A stretch of 64,000 bases of DNA from PFL42 sp963789825 (GTDB taxonomy: Bacteria; Chloroflexota; Anaerolineae; Anaerolineales; E44-bin32), in contig CAWBME010000011.1 in NCBI GenBank assembly GCA_963789825.1, forward strand, positions 62,001-126,000, read 5' to 3'. Positions within the stretch are counted from its first letter, which is position 1. Every line of letters starts with the position of its first letter. The notes below the pieces were generated by a model. It saw only the letters and a list, made by a program, of their open reading frames with translations, was not told the origin of the DNA and searched no databases. Position numbers and translations under genes: made by a program. This document shows positions 16,761 to 27,383 of the stretch, in pieces.

Positions 16761-18296
16761 TCAGCCCGGGGGGACTGGGAAGGTCAGATCGCCGCTCAAT
16801 TCGACGCCATAGGCTTCTGTCAGCAATTCGCCATCGCAATCCAGAACTCGCAGGTCATACTCCGCGCTGGCCACGGAGAATGCTTGCCGGCCGCCGGGCT
16901 CGACGACCTCCTGCGCTCCCAGACGGTCCGGACCCCAATTCTGCGCCGCGCTCGGCGAGAGGAACAAGTAGCACAGTTCGGTCGCAAAGCCATTCTCTAC
17001 GACGAGTTCGATGAGTTTGCGGTCACCTCCCACGAAGATCGAGTCGTCCGCCATCGGCTCGCCGTCCACCTCCAAGACGAACTCGTACAATCCGTCCGGG
17101 AGGCCGGTTTCGTTGTGGATGCACACCCACCAGTTGCCCGCCACTCCGCCTGTCCACACATCTTCGAAGCTGCTGCCCCCCTCACTTGGCACGCCATCGA
17201 TGAACCAGTAGCTAGACCACGTCATCCCATCCAACATCCCCTCATAGTCCCAGAAGGCGCAGACATCGTTCACGCCGGCCGGCAGTGCGTACCACAGGGC
17301 CTGGGGTTGGTCTGCCTCATTCACCCCGTCAGAGAACACGATGTTGGAGAGAAAGGTGGAGGTCAGATCGAAGTCCTGCGCCTGCTGCGCCTGGGGCAAA
17401 TCGCCCTGCACATAGCGCTCCCCCTGGCGGGCAGCCTCGATCAGCGGCCGTGCCAGCGCCACAGGGCGCAGCGCGTTGATGAAGCCTCCCAACGGGACGC
17501 AGGTATCGTCGGAATCCACTACGCCGTCGCGATTGGTGTCGACCAGCTGACGGCAGTCGGCCAGTCCCCCCTCCTCGGCGCCCGAGCCCAGAGTGGTCGG
17601 GATGGCGACCAGTTCACCCAGCGTGTTGAGGCCCATGCCCCCGCTGTTCCCCGCGGCGATCGTGGCATCGGTCTTCAGCCAAGCCCGTCCCTCGATGCCC
17701 CGCTCGCTGGTAAATCCGCTGATGGCGCCTTCGGTGAATGTAACGGTCTCGCCGCCGATCCCCGGATACCCCAGGATGCGAATCGGGTCCCCGATCTCGA
17801 TCCGGTCCGAGTCCCCCAGCGGGACGAACGGCAGCACCACTCGGGCGGGATTGCCCTCCAGGTCACTGACGACGCGCACAACGGCCAGGTCGATTCCATA
17901 GTCGACGGCGGCGATCTCCGCCAGATAGCTGAGCCGCGGTGCCTGATCGGTGCGGTCGAGCACGGCGACGCCGAGCTGCTCGTATTCACCGCTGCGGTTG
18001 TCGACCACATGGGCGTTGGTCAGGATCAGCCCATCCGCAGAGATCAAGGTCCCTGAGCCGGTCCAGACAACAGTCCGAGCCTCAGGTTCCGAGGTCAGCG
18101 CCTGCAGCTGAACGGCAGCACGCGCCAGCTCCCCCAGGCTGAGCGCCGGCGCACTCTCGCCAGCCGAGGTCGCCGTCGGCGCGCTTGGCGTCGCCTCAGG
18201 CGTCGGCTGCGAGCTCAGGTTGCAGGCGAGCGCCAACCAGGCCGGCAGGCAGACCCACCAGGCAAGTCCCCTCAACCCTCGTGCAGCTTTGACCAC
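16761..18296 (-). CDS. Trypsin-like serine protease, lipoprotein
   Basis: A 511-residue secreted protease. I chose the GTG at 18296 because GGAGG lies 8 bases before it. Lipobox LALAC with the acylated Cys at about residue 25, then a Thr/Pro-rich linker. Catalytic triad of the S1C/trypsin type: H96 in TNAHVVD, Asp in DYGIDLAVV, Ser in IAAGNSGGMG. An EF-hand-like calcium loop (DTNRDGVVDSDD) follows. The C-terminal 200 residues form an extra extracellular domain with DXWXGG-type features and no PDZ. Anchored outside the membrane, it probably acts in protein quality control or signalling. Divergent from surE. Confidence 0.85.
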   Translation of the reverse strand: MVKAARGLRGLAWWVCLPAWLALACNLSSQPTPEATPSAPTATSAGESAPALSLGELARAAVQLQALTSEPEARTVVWTGSGTLISADGLILTNAHVVDNRSGEYEQLGVAVLDRTDQAPRLSYLAEIAAVDYGIDLAVVRVVSDLEGNPARVVLPFVPLGDSDRIEIGDPIRILGYPGIGGETVTFTEGAISGFTSERGIEGRAWLKTDATIAAGNSGGMGLNTLGELVAIPTTLGSGAEEGGLADCRQLVDTNRDGVVDSDDTCVPLGGFINALRPVALARPLIEAARQGERYVQGDLPQAQQAQDFDLTSTFLSNIVFSDGVNEADQPQALWYALPAGVNDVCAFWDYEGMLDGMTWSSYWFIDGVPSEGGSSFEDVWTGGVAGNWWVCIHNETGLPDGLYEFVLEVDGEPMADDSIFVGGDRKLIELVVENGFATELCYLFLSPSAAQNWGPDRLGAQEVVEPGGRQAFSVASAEYDLRVLDCDGELLTEAYGVELSGDLTFPVPPG

Positions 18297-18401
18297 AGGC
18301 ACAGCCTCCAAGCCTTGGCCGGGAGTGTAATCCACCCGGGCTCCGTCATTCAAGAGGACCACTGGCTCAAGTACAATACAATTCCCGAGGCAGAGCCCTC
18401 C

Positions 18402-19184
18402 ATGCACATCCTGGTCACAAACGATGACGGCATCGGCGCACCCGGCTTGCTGGCGCTGGCCGAAGCCCTAGACGGATTGGGCGAGCTGACCGTCTTGGCG
18501 CCGGATCGCAACTGGTCCGCCTCCGGACACGTCAAGACCATGCACCGCCCACTACGCGTATGGGACACCCGCCTCCAGAATGGTCTGCCGGCGCACACCA
18601 CCGACGGCGCTCCCTCCGACTGCGTTGCGCTGGCCGTCCTCGGCCTGCTTGACCACCCGATCGACTTCGTCGTTTCCGGCATCAACCCGCACGCCAACGT
18701 CGGCCATGACGTCACCTATTCGGGAACCGTGACAGCTGCCATGGAGGCGGCCATCGCCCGCCTGCCCGGGGTCGCAGTCTCGCTCGATACGCCAGAAGGA
18801 CACACGGGGCCGGTGGACTTCCGTCCGGCAGCGCAGGTCGCTCGAATGCTCGTCAGCCAGGTGATCCTGCGGGGGCTGCTGCGGGGGGTCCTGCTGAACC
18901 TCAACATCCCCTATCTGCCGTTGCGCGAGATGCGCGGCGTGCGCATCACCCGTCTGGGTCTGCGCATCTACCGCGATGCCCTTGTACGGCGCGAGGATCC
19001 CCGACAGCGTCCGTACTACTGGATCGGGGGCGAGGCACCGACCGGGATTCTCGAGGAGGGCACCGATTTCTGGGCGCTGCAGAATGGGTATGCCTCGGTC
19101 ACCCCGCTCCAGCTCGACCTCACTGCAAACACGCAGCTTGCTCCGCTTGGCGCCTGGGATCTTGAGATCCCGGCCACAGACTGA
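18402..19184 (+). CDS. surE: 5'/3'-nucleotidase SurE
   Basis: A 260-residue phosphatase. MHILVTNDDGIGAPG carries the acidic pair that binds the divalent metal, then NWSASGH, TDGAPSDCV, VVSGINPHANVGHDVTYSGTVTAAMEA, and LNLNIP. It removes phosphate from nucleoside monophosphates and short polyphosphates in the cytoplasm. The ATG at 18402 is chosen over an upstream in-frame ATG because it gives the family N-terminus; TACAAT sequences at 18372-18382 are plausible -10 elements. Confidence 0.95.
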   Translation: MHILVTNDDGIGAPGLLALAEALDGLGELTVLAPDRNWSASGHVKTMHRPLRVWDTRLQNGLPAHTTDGAPSDCVALAVLGLLDHPIDFVVSGINPHANVGHDVTYSGTVTAAMEAAIARLPGVAVSLDTPEGHTGPVDFRPAAQVARMLVSQVILRGLLRGVLLNLNIPYLPLREMRGVRITRLGLRIYRDALVRREDPRQRPYYWIGGEAPTGILEEGTDFWALQNGYASVTPLQLDLTANTQLAPLGAWDLEIPATD

Positions 19185-19308
19185 AGCGGCTGGCACCGCC
19201 GACGAAACCGCTGCCACCGAAGGTACCCATATCCGTGGCGGGAAGTGGCAGCCGCAGGCATGTCCTGCACGCATTGAGAGCGGTCCGACGGCCTGTCCCG
19301 GCGTCGGC

Positions 19309-20016
19309 TCAAGGCATCGTCGAGACGCCCGCTTCTCTGCGTCGACGGGGCGTCTGGGGTTCACCATCTGGATCCAAACCCTGACGGATCAGGTACTCGC
19401 GCTTCCCCTTCAGCGCACCCGTCGGGCACACCCCGATGCACTGCCCGCAGAATACACACGTGGTAGAAGGCATCGACTGATCGAAGAAAGTGGCAATTCC
19501 GGTGTGGAAGCCACGGCCGGCGAAGTCGATGGCGAAGGCATATTGAGCGTCCTCGGCGCATACCTGCACGCAGCGCCAGCAAAGCACGCACTTGGCATAG
19601 TCCCGGACAAACATCGGGTTGTCGTCGATCAACTCCGGCTGGCGCCGCTCGCCCCAGGCAAAGCGTTCGGGCCGCACGCCGTACCTTGTCATCAGACGCT
19701 GCAGGCCCGGCGACTCCGATAGATCGACCGCTGAAGCCAGCATCTCCAAGAGAGTGCGCCGGGCGCGCACAATGTCCGCCGTCTCGGTGCGCACGATGGC
19801 ACCCTGCCGGGCAGGTGTGACGCAGGCAGCCTGCAGACCGCGTGCCCCCTCGACCTCGACCACGCACATGCGGCACAGACCGTTGGCGGTTGTATGGGCG
19901 AAGAAGCACAACACCGGGATCTCGATCCCTGCCTGGCGCGCCGCCTCAAGCAGCGTGACCCCCGGCTCCGTGCTCACCGTCCGTCCATCGACCGTAAGTT
20001 CGATGCGTTCCGTCAC
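19309..20016 (-). CDS. HoxU/NuoG-N-type ferredoxin subunit (2Fe-2S plus two 4Fe-4S)
   Basis: A 235-residue iron-sulfur protein. The 2Fe-2S domain has CFFAHTTANGLCRMC and a distant fourth Cys (QAACV). The NuoG-like HxxxC cluster segment is reduced and is not clearly complete. Two 4Fe-4S motifs follow: CVLCWRCVQVC and CVFCGQCIGVCPTGAL. This is the small subunit that carries electrons from a diaphorase to a catalytic subunit in NAD-linked hydrogenases and formate dehydrogenases. It overlaps fdhD by ATGA and follows the fused NuoE-NuoF gene, so it belongs to the second electron module of this locus. Confidence 0.82.
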   Translation of the reverse strand: MTERIELTVDGRTVSTEPGVTLLEAARQAGIEIPVLCFFAHTTANGLCRMCVVEVEGARGLQAACVTPARQGAIVRTETADIVRARRTLLEMLASAVDLSESPGLQRLMTRYGVRPERFAWGERRQPELIDDNPMFVRDYAKCVLCWRCVQVCAEDAQYAFAIDFAGRGFHTGIATFFDQSMPSTTCVFCGQCIGVCPTGALKGKREYLIRQGLDPDGEPQTPRRRREAGVSTMP

Positions 20017-20882
20017 ACTGCGCTCCCCTGGCGCGGCACCGGCGGCCGGGCGGGCATCTCCTCCCGACGGAGTCGGCGGATCGGGATCGAGCCGTCCGCG
20101 CCGAGCCGCTCGGGGTGGGCGTAGGCGCGCAGCGAGCCCTGGCGCACGTACCCGATCAGGGTGATATTCCAGGCTTCCGCCATTTCCACCGACATCGAGG
20201 TGGGAGAGTTACGTGAGGCGATGATCGGGCAGCCCATCCGCGCGCCCTTGCGCAGCATCTCCGACGACACCCGCCCCGTCGCCAGCAGAATGCGGCCATG
20301 GGTAGCGATGCCATGCGCCAGACACATGCCGCACAACTTGTCGATCGTGTTGTGCCGGCCGATGTCCTCGGCCATCGCCAGGATGCGCTCGCCGTCACTC
20401 AATCCGGCGGCGTGTACACCCCTCGCTCGCGCATGCAGGCTGTCTGGGAGATGGAGTTCATTGAATTGTTCGAACAGCCGCTCGGGCGCGATGGTGATGG
20501 TTTCCACCAGCGGCTCCACGCCGGCCGCCGGATCATCAAACGTAACGCCGCCGCCGCAGCCGGAGGTGATGACCACTCGCCGCGGGGCCGGCACGGCGTG
20601 GTCCAACCATACATCGACACAGCAGCCATTGCGGCTGATGGTCAGCGCCTGCAATTCCGACAGCTCGCCGAGCAGTCCCTCGTTCTTGAGGAAGCCCAGC
20701 GCCAGGTAGTCCTGGTCCCGGGGCGAGCACATGATGCTGGCGAGCTCTCGCCCGTTGACATAGAGCGTCAGCAGGATCTCCTGGATCACCTCGGCCTGCA
20801 CGCTCGACCAGGAACCGCGGTATTCCGCCCACTGAGTGGGGACTGCGCCCGGTCCCACGACCGCTTCATCGTCGCGCCGCAT
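20013..20882 (-). CDS. fdhD: Formate dehydrogenase accessory sulfurtransferase FdhD
   Basis: A 289-residue protein. ELASIMCSPRDQDYLALGFLKNEG and TSGCGGG match FdhD; later DIGRHNTIDKLCG and GRVSSEMLRKGARMG, with SRNSPTSMSVEMAEAW. It passes sulfur from a cysteine desulfurase to the molybdenum/tungsten cofactor, which activates formate dehydrogenase. The usual CxxC loop appears as SGCGGG, with a single Cys in that place. Located between the two iron-sulfur genes and linked to the next by ATGA. Confidence 0.95.
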   Translation of the reverse strand: MRRDDEAVVGPGAVPTQWAEYRGSWSSVQAEVIQEILLTLYVNGRELASIMCSPRDQDYLALGFLKNEGLLGELSELQALTISRNGCCVDVWLDHAVPAPRRVVITSGCGGGVTFDDPAAGVEPLVETITIAPERLFEQFNELHLPDSLHARARGVHAAGLSDGERILAMAEDIGRHNTIDKLCGMCLAHGIATHGRILLATGRVSSEMLRKGARMGCPIIASRNSPTSMSVEMAEAWNITLIGYVRQGSLRAYAHPERLGADGSIPIRRLRREEMPARPPVPRQGSAV

Positions 20883-20885
20883 CGG

Positions 20886-22614
20886 TCAGCCGACTCCCGT
20901 TAGAAACAGGTCGGGCCAGCGCTGCCGGGCCGACTGAATCGCCGAGCCGGCGGTGACACCCAGCCCGCAGATCGATGTGTGGGTCATGGTAAAGACCACA
21001 TCCTCGAGCGCCTCGAGGTCCTGGCGGGTGAGCGTCCCCTCCATCCCCCGACCGACGATCTCCATCTGGCGCTGGGTGCCGAGCTGGCAGGGGAGGCATT
21101 TGCCACACGAACTCATGGGCGAAGAAGCGGGAGAGGTGCCAGCAGGTTCGGCGCAGATCGCGCGCGTGGTTCATGACCATGATCACGCCCGAGCCGAGCG
21201 GCAGGCCAGCCTGACGAAATCCCTCGTAGCTGAGCGGCAGCTCCAGCACCTCTGGACCGGCAAAGGCGCCGGCGGCGCCACCGAGCAGGACAGCTTGCAG
21301 CTCGCCGGTCACCCCTCCCGCCATGGCCAGCAGGTCGCGCACGGACGTCCCGAAAGGCAGCTCATAGGTCCCCGGCTGGGCCACGTCGCCGGAGAGGCAG
21401 AACAGCTTGGTGCCGGGGGAGCCGGGCGTTCCCACGGAGCAGAAGGCCTCGACGCCATGCGCCAGAATCCAGGCGGCGGTGCACAGGGTCTCGACATTGT
21501 TGATGGCCGTGGGTTGGCCGAACAGGCCCTGGGTGACAGGGTAAGGAGGCTTCAGGCGAGGCAGGCCGCGCTTGCCCTCGATCGACTCGAGCAGCGCTGT
21601 CTCCTCGCCGCAGATGTACGCCCCGGCGCCCGACCGCAACTCGATGTCGAAGCTGAAGTTCGAGCCCAGAATGCTCTCGCCGAGGTACCCGGCCCGGCGC
21701 GCCTCACCGATCGCGGCCTGCAGAATGCGTTGCGCCCGCGGGTACTCGCCGCGGATGTATAGATAGCCCTGCCCCGCGCCGATGGCATAGCCGGCGATTG
21801 CCATTCCTTCCAGCACCGCCCAGGGATCGCCTTCGAGCAGCACGCGGTCCTTGAACGTGCCCGGTTCCGACTCGTCGCCGTTGCAGACCACGAAGCGGCG
21901 AGCGGCCTCGGCGGAGGCCGCCAACGTCCACTTCTGTCCGGTCGGAAAGGCGGCCCCGCCACGACCCTCCAGCCCGGAAGCGGCGATGCGTTCGATCACC
22001 CCGGCCGGAGAGAGGCGCCGAACCGCCTGCTCCAGGCCTGCGAAGCCGCCCTCGGCGCAGTACTCTGCCAGGCTCCCTGTCTCCCTTTCCCGGCAGCGCG
22101 CCGTCAGGCGCCGCAAGGAGCCGCCGATGTGCCCCAGCCCAATCTCCCGGGGATCAGCCAGCCAGGCTGCCGGCTCGAGCTCGGACAGGGGCCCGATGGG
22201 CATCTCACCATGCAGCGCCGCCGGCGCATGGTCGCACAAGCACAGGCAAGGGACCTCTTCGACCTCGAACTCCCCGTCGGCCGTTGGTTCTCCCGGACGA
22301 ACACCCAGCTGGCGGCACACCTCGCTCAGCACCTGCTCACCCCCAGCCTGTGCGCAGCGGGGGCTGGTGCAGACGCGCACGATCGTCCTGCCCGTCGGCC
22401 GGTCGTACAGCAAGGTATAGAAGCGAACCACGCCATGCACTTCGGCCAGCGGGACGCGCAGCGCCTGCCCGATGGCGGTCAAGACCGGCTGGCTGAGGTG
22501 TCCGTACAGACGCTGAGCCTCGATCAGCATCGGCAGCAGCCGGGATCGATCGGCACTGGGCTGCTGAGCCAGCCAATCGTGGAGCGGCAATAGGTCAGGC
22601 GTGGCGGGAGTCAC
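20886..22614 (-). CDS. Fused NuoE-NuoF-type diaphorase subunit, apparent one-base frameshift
   Basis: A 575-residue fusion after removal of one base near 21110. The N-terminal 150 residues are a thioredoxin-like 2Fe-2S domain with Cys in VCTSPRC and CLCLC. Then come the NuoF parts: FMN/NAD site GRGGAAFPTGQKW, CNGDESEPGTFKDR, GAGAYICGEETALLES and NNVETL. The C-terminal 4Fe-4S motif SCGKCLPCQLGT is read in the next frame and runs to the TGA at 20886. The intact paralogue at 25746 has DESCGK written GAG-TCG, whereas here GAG-T-TCG breaks the frame. GTG start at 22614. Oxidises or reduces NAD(P)H for the formate dehydrogenase locus. Confidence 0.85.
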
Positions 22615-22904
22615 CGGTGGCGAAGTCCTGCAGTGCTTCCAGAAGGCGAGAGCAAGGCGCGGCGGCCGCGCCTGTTGGATGGTCGCGTGTTGCTCGAATT
22701 TGTATCAGACAAGTCCGCATTCCGCAATCATCGGGTCCCGCGCCGGCCCTCGCCAGGGCGACGCCAGCCGGCCCGGGGACTGCCTTTGAACGCGGCGCAT
22801 CGTCAGGCTAGATCGAGGCCGGCCAGCGAACGGCCTGCGAGCGCATCGCTTCGCAGGCCGCAGCAACGGTTCGATGGGCAGGCTGGCGGAGTGTCTCGGC
22901 CGAC
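22615..22904. other. 290-base gap inside the formate dehydrogenase locus
   Basis: No gene seen on either strand. It separates the catalytic/NuoF/NuoE set from the fused diaphorase set, so the second group may have its own promoter, although I cannot point to convincing -35/-10 elements. Confidence 0.45.
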
Positions 22905-25749
22905 TCAGCCCCGGCCGCGCTTGGGGGCCTCCAGCTTCACGGCGCAGATCTTGAACTCCGGGATCTTAGCCTGAGGATCGAGGGCGAAGTCCTGGGTGAG
23001 CAGGTTGGCCGGAGCCTCACGCCAGTGGAAGGCGAGGAACACCACGCCCGGCGGCACGCGGTTGCCGACGCGCGCCTGCGTGCGCACCTGGCCGCGCCGG
23101 CTGGCAATGACGACCGGACCCGCGTCGCGGATGCCGATCCGCTCGGCATCGGCGGTGTTGATCTCGGCATGGCCACGCGGATCCCGCCAGGAGAGCGCCT
23201 CGCTGCGGCGGGTCATCGTCCCGGTATGGTAGTGATACAGCGAGCGACCGGTGGTGAGGATCAACGGGTAATCGTCATCCGGGAGTTCGGCTGGCGATTG
23301 CGCCTCGATCGGGGCGAAGTGACCCTTGCCGCGGGAGAAGGTCTGCGTGTGCAGGATCGGCGTTCCGGGGTGATCCTCCGTCGGGCACGGCCAGGTCAGG
23401 CCCTGGGTACCCAGGCGGGCCTGGCGGATGCCGCGGTAGATCGGGGTCACCCGGCGCGCCTCGTCGAGCACTTCGGCGCTCGACCCGAAGTCCCAGAATT
23501 CCGGCGCGCGGGCAACACCCAGGGCCTGGTCCAGGCGCTGGCCGATGGAGCAGATGATCTTCCAGTCCGGCTGGGCCTCGCCCGGGCTGGGCAGGATCGG
23601 GCGCAGCTGCTGGACGCGCCGCTCGGTGTTGGTCTTCGTGCCGTCTTTCTCCAGCCACGAAGCCGCCGGCAGCACGACGTGCGCCAGCTGGGCGGTCTCG
23701 CTGAGGAAGATGTCTTGCACCACCAGCAGATCCAGCGTACGCAGGCCGTGCTCGACATGGGTCAGGTTCGGATCCGAGAGCATCGGGTTCTCGCCCATGA
23801 CGTACATCGCACGGACATTGCCCGCCTCGGCTGCGTGCATCATCTCGACCACGGTCAGCCCGGACTCAGCCGGCAGACGCCTGCACGCCCCAGGCTGCGG
23901 CGACGTCCTTGCGCTTGGTTTCGTCCGTCACCAGCTGGTAGCCCGGCAGGTAGTTCGGCAGTCCGCCCAGGTCGCAGGCGCCTTGCACGTTCGACTGGCC
24001 GCGCAGCGGGTTGACCCCGGTGGATGGCTTCCCGACCTGCCCGCACATCATCGACAGATTGGCCAGCGACATCACCACCTGGGTTCCGATCGAGCGCTGC
24101 GTCACGCCCATGGCGTACAGGATGGTGGAATGCCCACGCTCCTCCGGATACACCGAGGAGCCCTGATGGCGCCTGCCCAGGGCATACATCTCGGCGGCCT
24201 TCTCGATCAGTTCGGCCGCAACGCCTGAGGCCAGCGCCGCCACCTGCGGGCGAAAGTCCTCCACGCCGGTGACAAATTCCTCGAACCCTTCGGTGCGCTC
24301 GGCGATGAACTCGGCGTCGGCCCAGCCGTTGCGCAGAATCACATTCATCATCGACAGGAAGACATAGATGTCGGCGCCCGGAGTGACCTGCAAGAAGAGA
24401 GTGGCATGGCGCGCCAGCGGGATGCGCCGCGGGTCGATCACGATCAACGTGGCGCCGCGCTTGACGGCGCGGATCACCTCGTAGCTGATCACCGGATGCG
24501 ACTCAGCCGTGTTGGATCCGGTGATCAGGATGCAGTCGGCATCGCGGATCTCACGGATGGCATTGGTCATCGCCCCACTGCCAAACGTGTTGACCAGACC
24601 GCTGACGGTTGAGGAATGGCACAGTCGGGCACAATGATCGATGTTGTTGGTTCCGATCGAGGCCCGCATCAACTTCTGGAACAGGTAGTTGTCCTCGTTG
24701 GTGCAGCGGGCGGAGGTCAATCCGGCAACCGAGTCCGGGCCGTGCTCTCGGACTGTCTGCGCCAGTCGGTTGGCCACCACGTCGAGTGCCGTCTCCCACT
24801 CGACCGGGACGAAGCAGTCTTCGCCCAGGCGGGCATCCAGCACCGAGGTCGCCGGCATCTCCCACGGCTGGGGGATCAGTCCGAGTTGATGCGCCAGGTC
24901 GCGCCGGATCAGCGGCCGGGTGAGCCGCTCGGCGCTGGCGGCGTAGTCCCAGCCATAGCGCCCCTTGGCGCACAGAAACTCCCCGTTGACCGGCGCCTGG
25001 GGTGTGCCGCGGGCGTACAGGATCGCCCCATCGCGCAGGGCGAAATCGATCCGGCAGCCGACGCCACAGTACCCGCAGACGGTGTCCTTGTGGGTTAGCT
25101 CCCACTCGCGACCTTGCCCGATCCGGCTGCGGGGCATCAGCGCCGCCGTCGGGCAGACCTGTACGCAGTTCCCGCAGAAGACGCAGGTGCTGTCGGCCAT
25201 CGGCATGTCGAAGGGCGTCGACACGCGGCTGGTGAAGCCGCGCCCGGAGATCTCGATGGCCGAGGCCCCGACGATCTCGTCGCAGACGCGGACGCACTTG
25301 CCGCACAGGATGCAGTATTGGTGGTCGCGCACGAACATCGGGTTGTCGTCCTGATACAGCGTGCGGGAGACCTCCACATCGTAGCTGGTCTCAGACAGTC
25401 CCAGGTCATAGGCGAAGCGCTGCAGATCGCAGTCGCCGCTCTTGTCGCAGGTGACGCAGCGCAGCGGATGATCGGAGAGCAGCAGGTCGATGATCTCGCG
25501 CCGCATCTCCTGCAGGCGCTCGCTCTGGGTGCTGACGACCATCCCCTCATCGCACAGCAGCCCGCAGCTGGGCAGCGGGGACGGCCGGCCTTCCACTTCC
25601 ACGATGCACAAGCGGCAGCCGCCATTCGGGCGCAGCTCGGGGTGATGGCACAGGTTGGGGATCTCGATCCCGGCCGCCTGGGCGGCCTGCAGCACGGTGG
25701 TTCCCGGCCCCACCTGAAGGGCGCGCTCGTCGATGGTCAGAGTGATCAT
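22905..25749 (-). CDS. fdhA: NAD-linked formate dehydrogenase catalytic subunit, apparent one-base frameshift
   Basis: A 947-residue molybdopterin enzyme once one base near 23877 is removed (GCG-T-CTG). N-terminus: NuoG-like 2Fe-2S (CHHPELRPNGGCRLC), His-Cys cluster (HPLRCVTCDKSGDC), two 4Fe-4S motifs (CILCGKCVRVC, CVFCGNCVQVC). Then the formate dehydrogenase domain: CGYCGVGC cluster, active-site cysteine in DHCARLCHSS (cysteine, not selenocysteine), ILYAMGVTQ, MCGQVGKPSTGVNPLRGQ, and after the lesion VVEMMHAAEAG and MYVMGENP. C-terminal molydopterin-dinucleotide-binding domain from TGRSLYHYHTG. Oxidises formate to CO2 or the reverse. ATGA-coupled to the NuoF gene. Confidence 0.92.
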
Positions 25750-27383
25750 GCCGCCCCTCCTGGTCGCAGCGCCGAGACTGGCACCATGCCATCCATCGGA
25801 CAGGCGCCGGCCGGGCACACCTTGTCCTCCACGTGCGCCCGGAACTCCTCCTCGAAGTAACGCAGTGCGGTGAGCAGAGGGTTGGGGGCGTTAATGCCCA
25901 GGCCGCACAGCGAGGAGGCACTCACCGTCGTGCACAGGGCGCGCAGCTTGTCGATATCACGCGCCTCACCCAGGCCGCGCGACATGCGCACCAGCAGGTT
26001 GAGCATCTTGCGCGTGCCCACCCGGCAGGGCACGCACTTGCCGCACGACTCGTCCTGGGTGAAGGACAGGAAGTAGCGAGCGAAGTCGACCATGCAGGTG
26101 TGGCTGTCGACCACCACCATCCCGCCCGAACCCATGATTGCCCCGGTCGCTCTCAGTTCTTCGTAGTCGATGGCGGTGTCGAACAGCTCAGCCGGGACGC
26201 AGCCGCCGGCCGGCCCGCCCAGCTGCACCGCCTTCAGCGTACGCCCTTCCTTACAGCCATCGCCGATCCCGATCAGGATCTCACCCAACGTCATGCCGAT
26301 CGAAACCTCGACCAATCCGGCGCGCTTGATGGCGCCGGTCATGGCGAAGGCCTTGGTTCCCCCACTGCGAGCGGTGCCGATATCCGAGAACCAGCCCGGC
26401 CCATTGAGCAGGATGCTGGGGACGCTGGCGAAGGTTTCGACATTGTTGATGTTGGTTGGGCATCCCCACAGCCCCGCTACCGAGGGATAAGGCGGGCGCA
26501 TGCGCGGCACACCGCGCTTGCCCTCGATGGAGTGCATCAAGGCCGTTTCCTCGCCGCACACAAAGGCGCCGGCGCCCTCCTTGATGACGAACTCGAAGTT
26601 CATCCCGCTGCCCAGGATGTTCGCCCCGGCCATCCCGGCTTCGGCGGCCTGGCGCACCGCCGTGCGCAAGGCGGCCACCGCCAGCGGGTACTCGGCCCGC
26701 ACATAGACGTAGCCCTTCTGGGCGCCAATCGCCCACGCGGCGATCAGCATGCCCTCGAGCACACGGTGCGGATCGCCTTCGAGCATCGTCCGGTTCATGA
26801 ACGCCCCGGGGTCGCCCTCATCGGCGTTGCAGATGATGAACTTGGTAGTGCCGGGCTGCTTGCGCGTGATCTCCCACTTGGTGCCGGTGGGAAAGCCGGC
26901 GCCGCCGCGCCCACGCAGGCGCGAGTCCTTGACGAGCTCGATCACTTTTTCCGGCGGCATCTGCAGCGCTTCCCGGAATCCCTGATAGCCGCCGGCGGCG
27001 AGGTAGTCGTCGAGCGAAGAGGGATCGATCACGCCGCACAGCTGCGTGGTCACCTTCTGCTGATTGCCCAGGAAGGGGAAGTCGGCGTGGTCGGCGCGCC
27101 GGCTGAGGACCCATTCCGGCGCAATGCCCCGGCCGCCGGCGCCGAAGTGCTGATCCATGATCGGCATCACCCGCTCGGGGGTGACCGGGCCATACAGGTG
27201 GGTGTTGCCGTTGATCACGATCTCGACCAGCGGTTCGCCGTGGCAGGCCCCGAGACATCCGGTGCGGTAGAGCGCGGCCGGGATCTGCCGCCGCTTGACA
27301 TAGCCTTCGATCGCCGCCAGGGTTGAGCCAGCGCCGGCCGCCATGCCGCAGGTCGAGGCGCCCACACGGATGGTGGCTTTCAT
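25746..27383 (-). CDS. NuoF-like diaphorase subunit with ferredoxin-like N- and C-terminal domains
   Basis: A 545-residue flavoprotein from the ATG at 27383 (GAGGAGG upstream). N-terminal thioredoxin-like 2Fe-2S domain of about 110 residues, with Cys in ASTCG and TGCLGACHGEP. NuoF core: GRGGAGFPTGTKW, CNADEGDPGAFMNR, GAGAFVCGEETAL, NNVETFA, SCGKCVPCRVGT for the 4Fe-4S cluster. The C-terminus has CPAGACP, possibly the remnant of a further cluster. Receives electrons from FdhA and reduces NAD+. Overlaps NuoE by one base (TGATG) and FdhA by ATGA. Confidence 0.92.
   Translation of the reverse strand: MKATIRVGASTCGMAAGAGSTLAAIEGYVKRRQIPAALYRTGCLGACHGEPLVEIVINGNTHLYGPVTPERVMPIMDQHFGAGGRGIAPEWVLSRRADHADFPFLGNQQKVTTQLCGVIDPSSLDDYLAAGGYQGFREALQMPPEKVIELVKDSRLRGRGGAGFPTGTKWEITRKQPGTTKFIICNADEGDPGAFMNRTMLEGDPHRVLEGMLIAAWAIGAQKGYVYVRAEYPLAVAALRTAVRQAAEAGMAGANILGSGMNFEFVIKEGAGAFVCGEETALMHSIEGKRGVPRMRPPYPSVAGLWGCPTNINNVETFASVPSILLNGPGWFSDIGTARSGGTKAFAMTGAIKRAGLVEVSIGMTLGEILIGIGDGCKEGRTLKAVQLGGPAGGCVPAELFDTAIDYEELRATGAIMGSGGMVVVDSHTCMVDFARYFLSFTQDESCGKCVPCRVGTRKMLNLLVRMSRGLGEARDIDKLRALCTTVSASSLCGLGINAPNPLLTALRYFEEEFRAHVEDKVCPAGACPMDGMVPVSALRPGGAA

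Noticed and set aside
22905..25749. Selenocysteine in formate dehydrogenase
   Set aside because: The active-site position reads cysteine (CHSS context), and the stop near 23865 is explained by a one-base shift rather than a recoded in-frame TGA.
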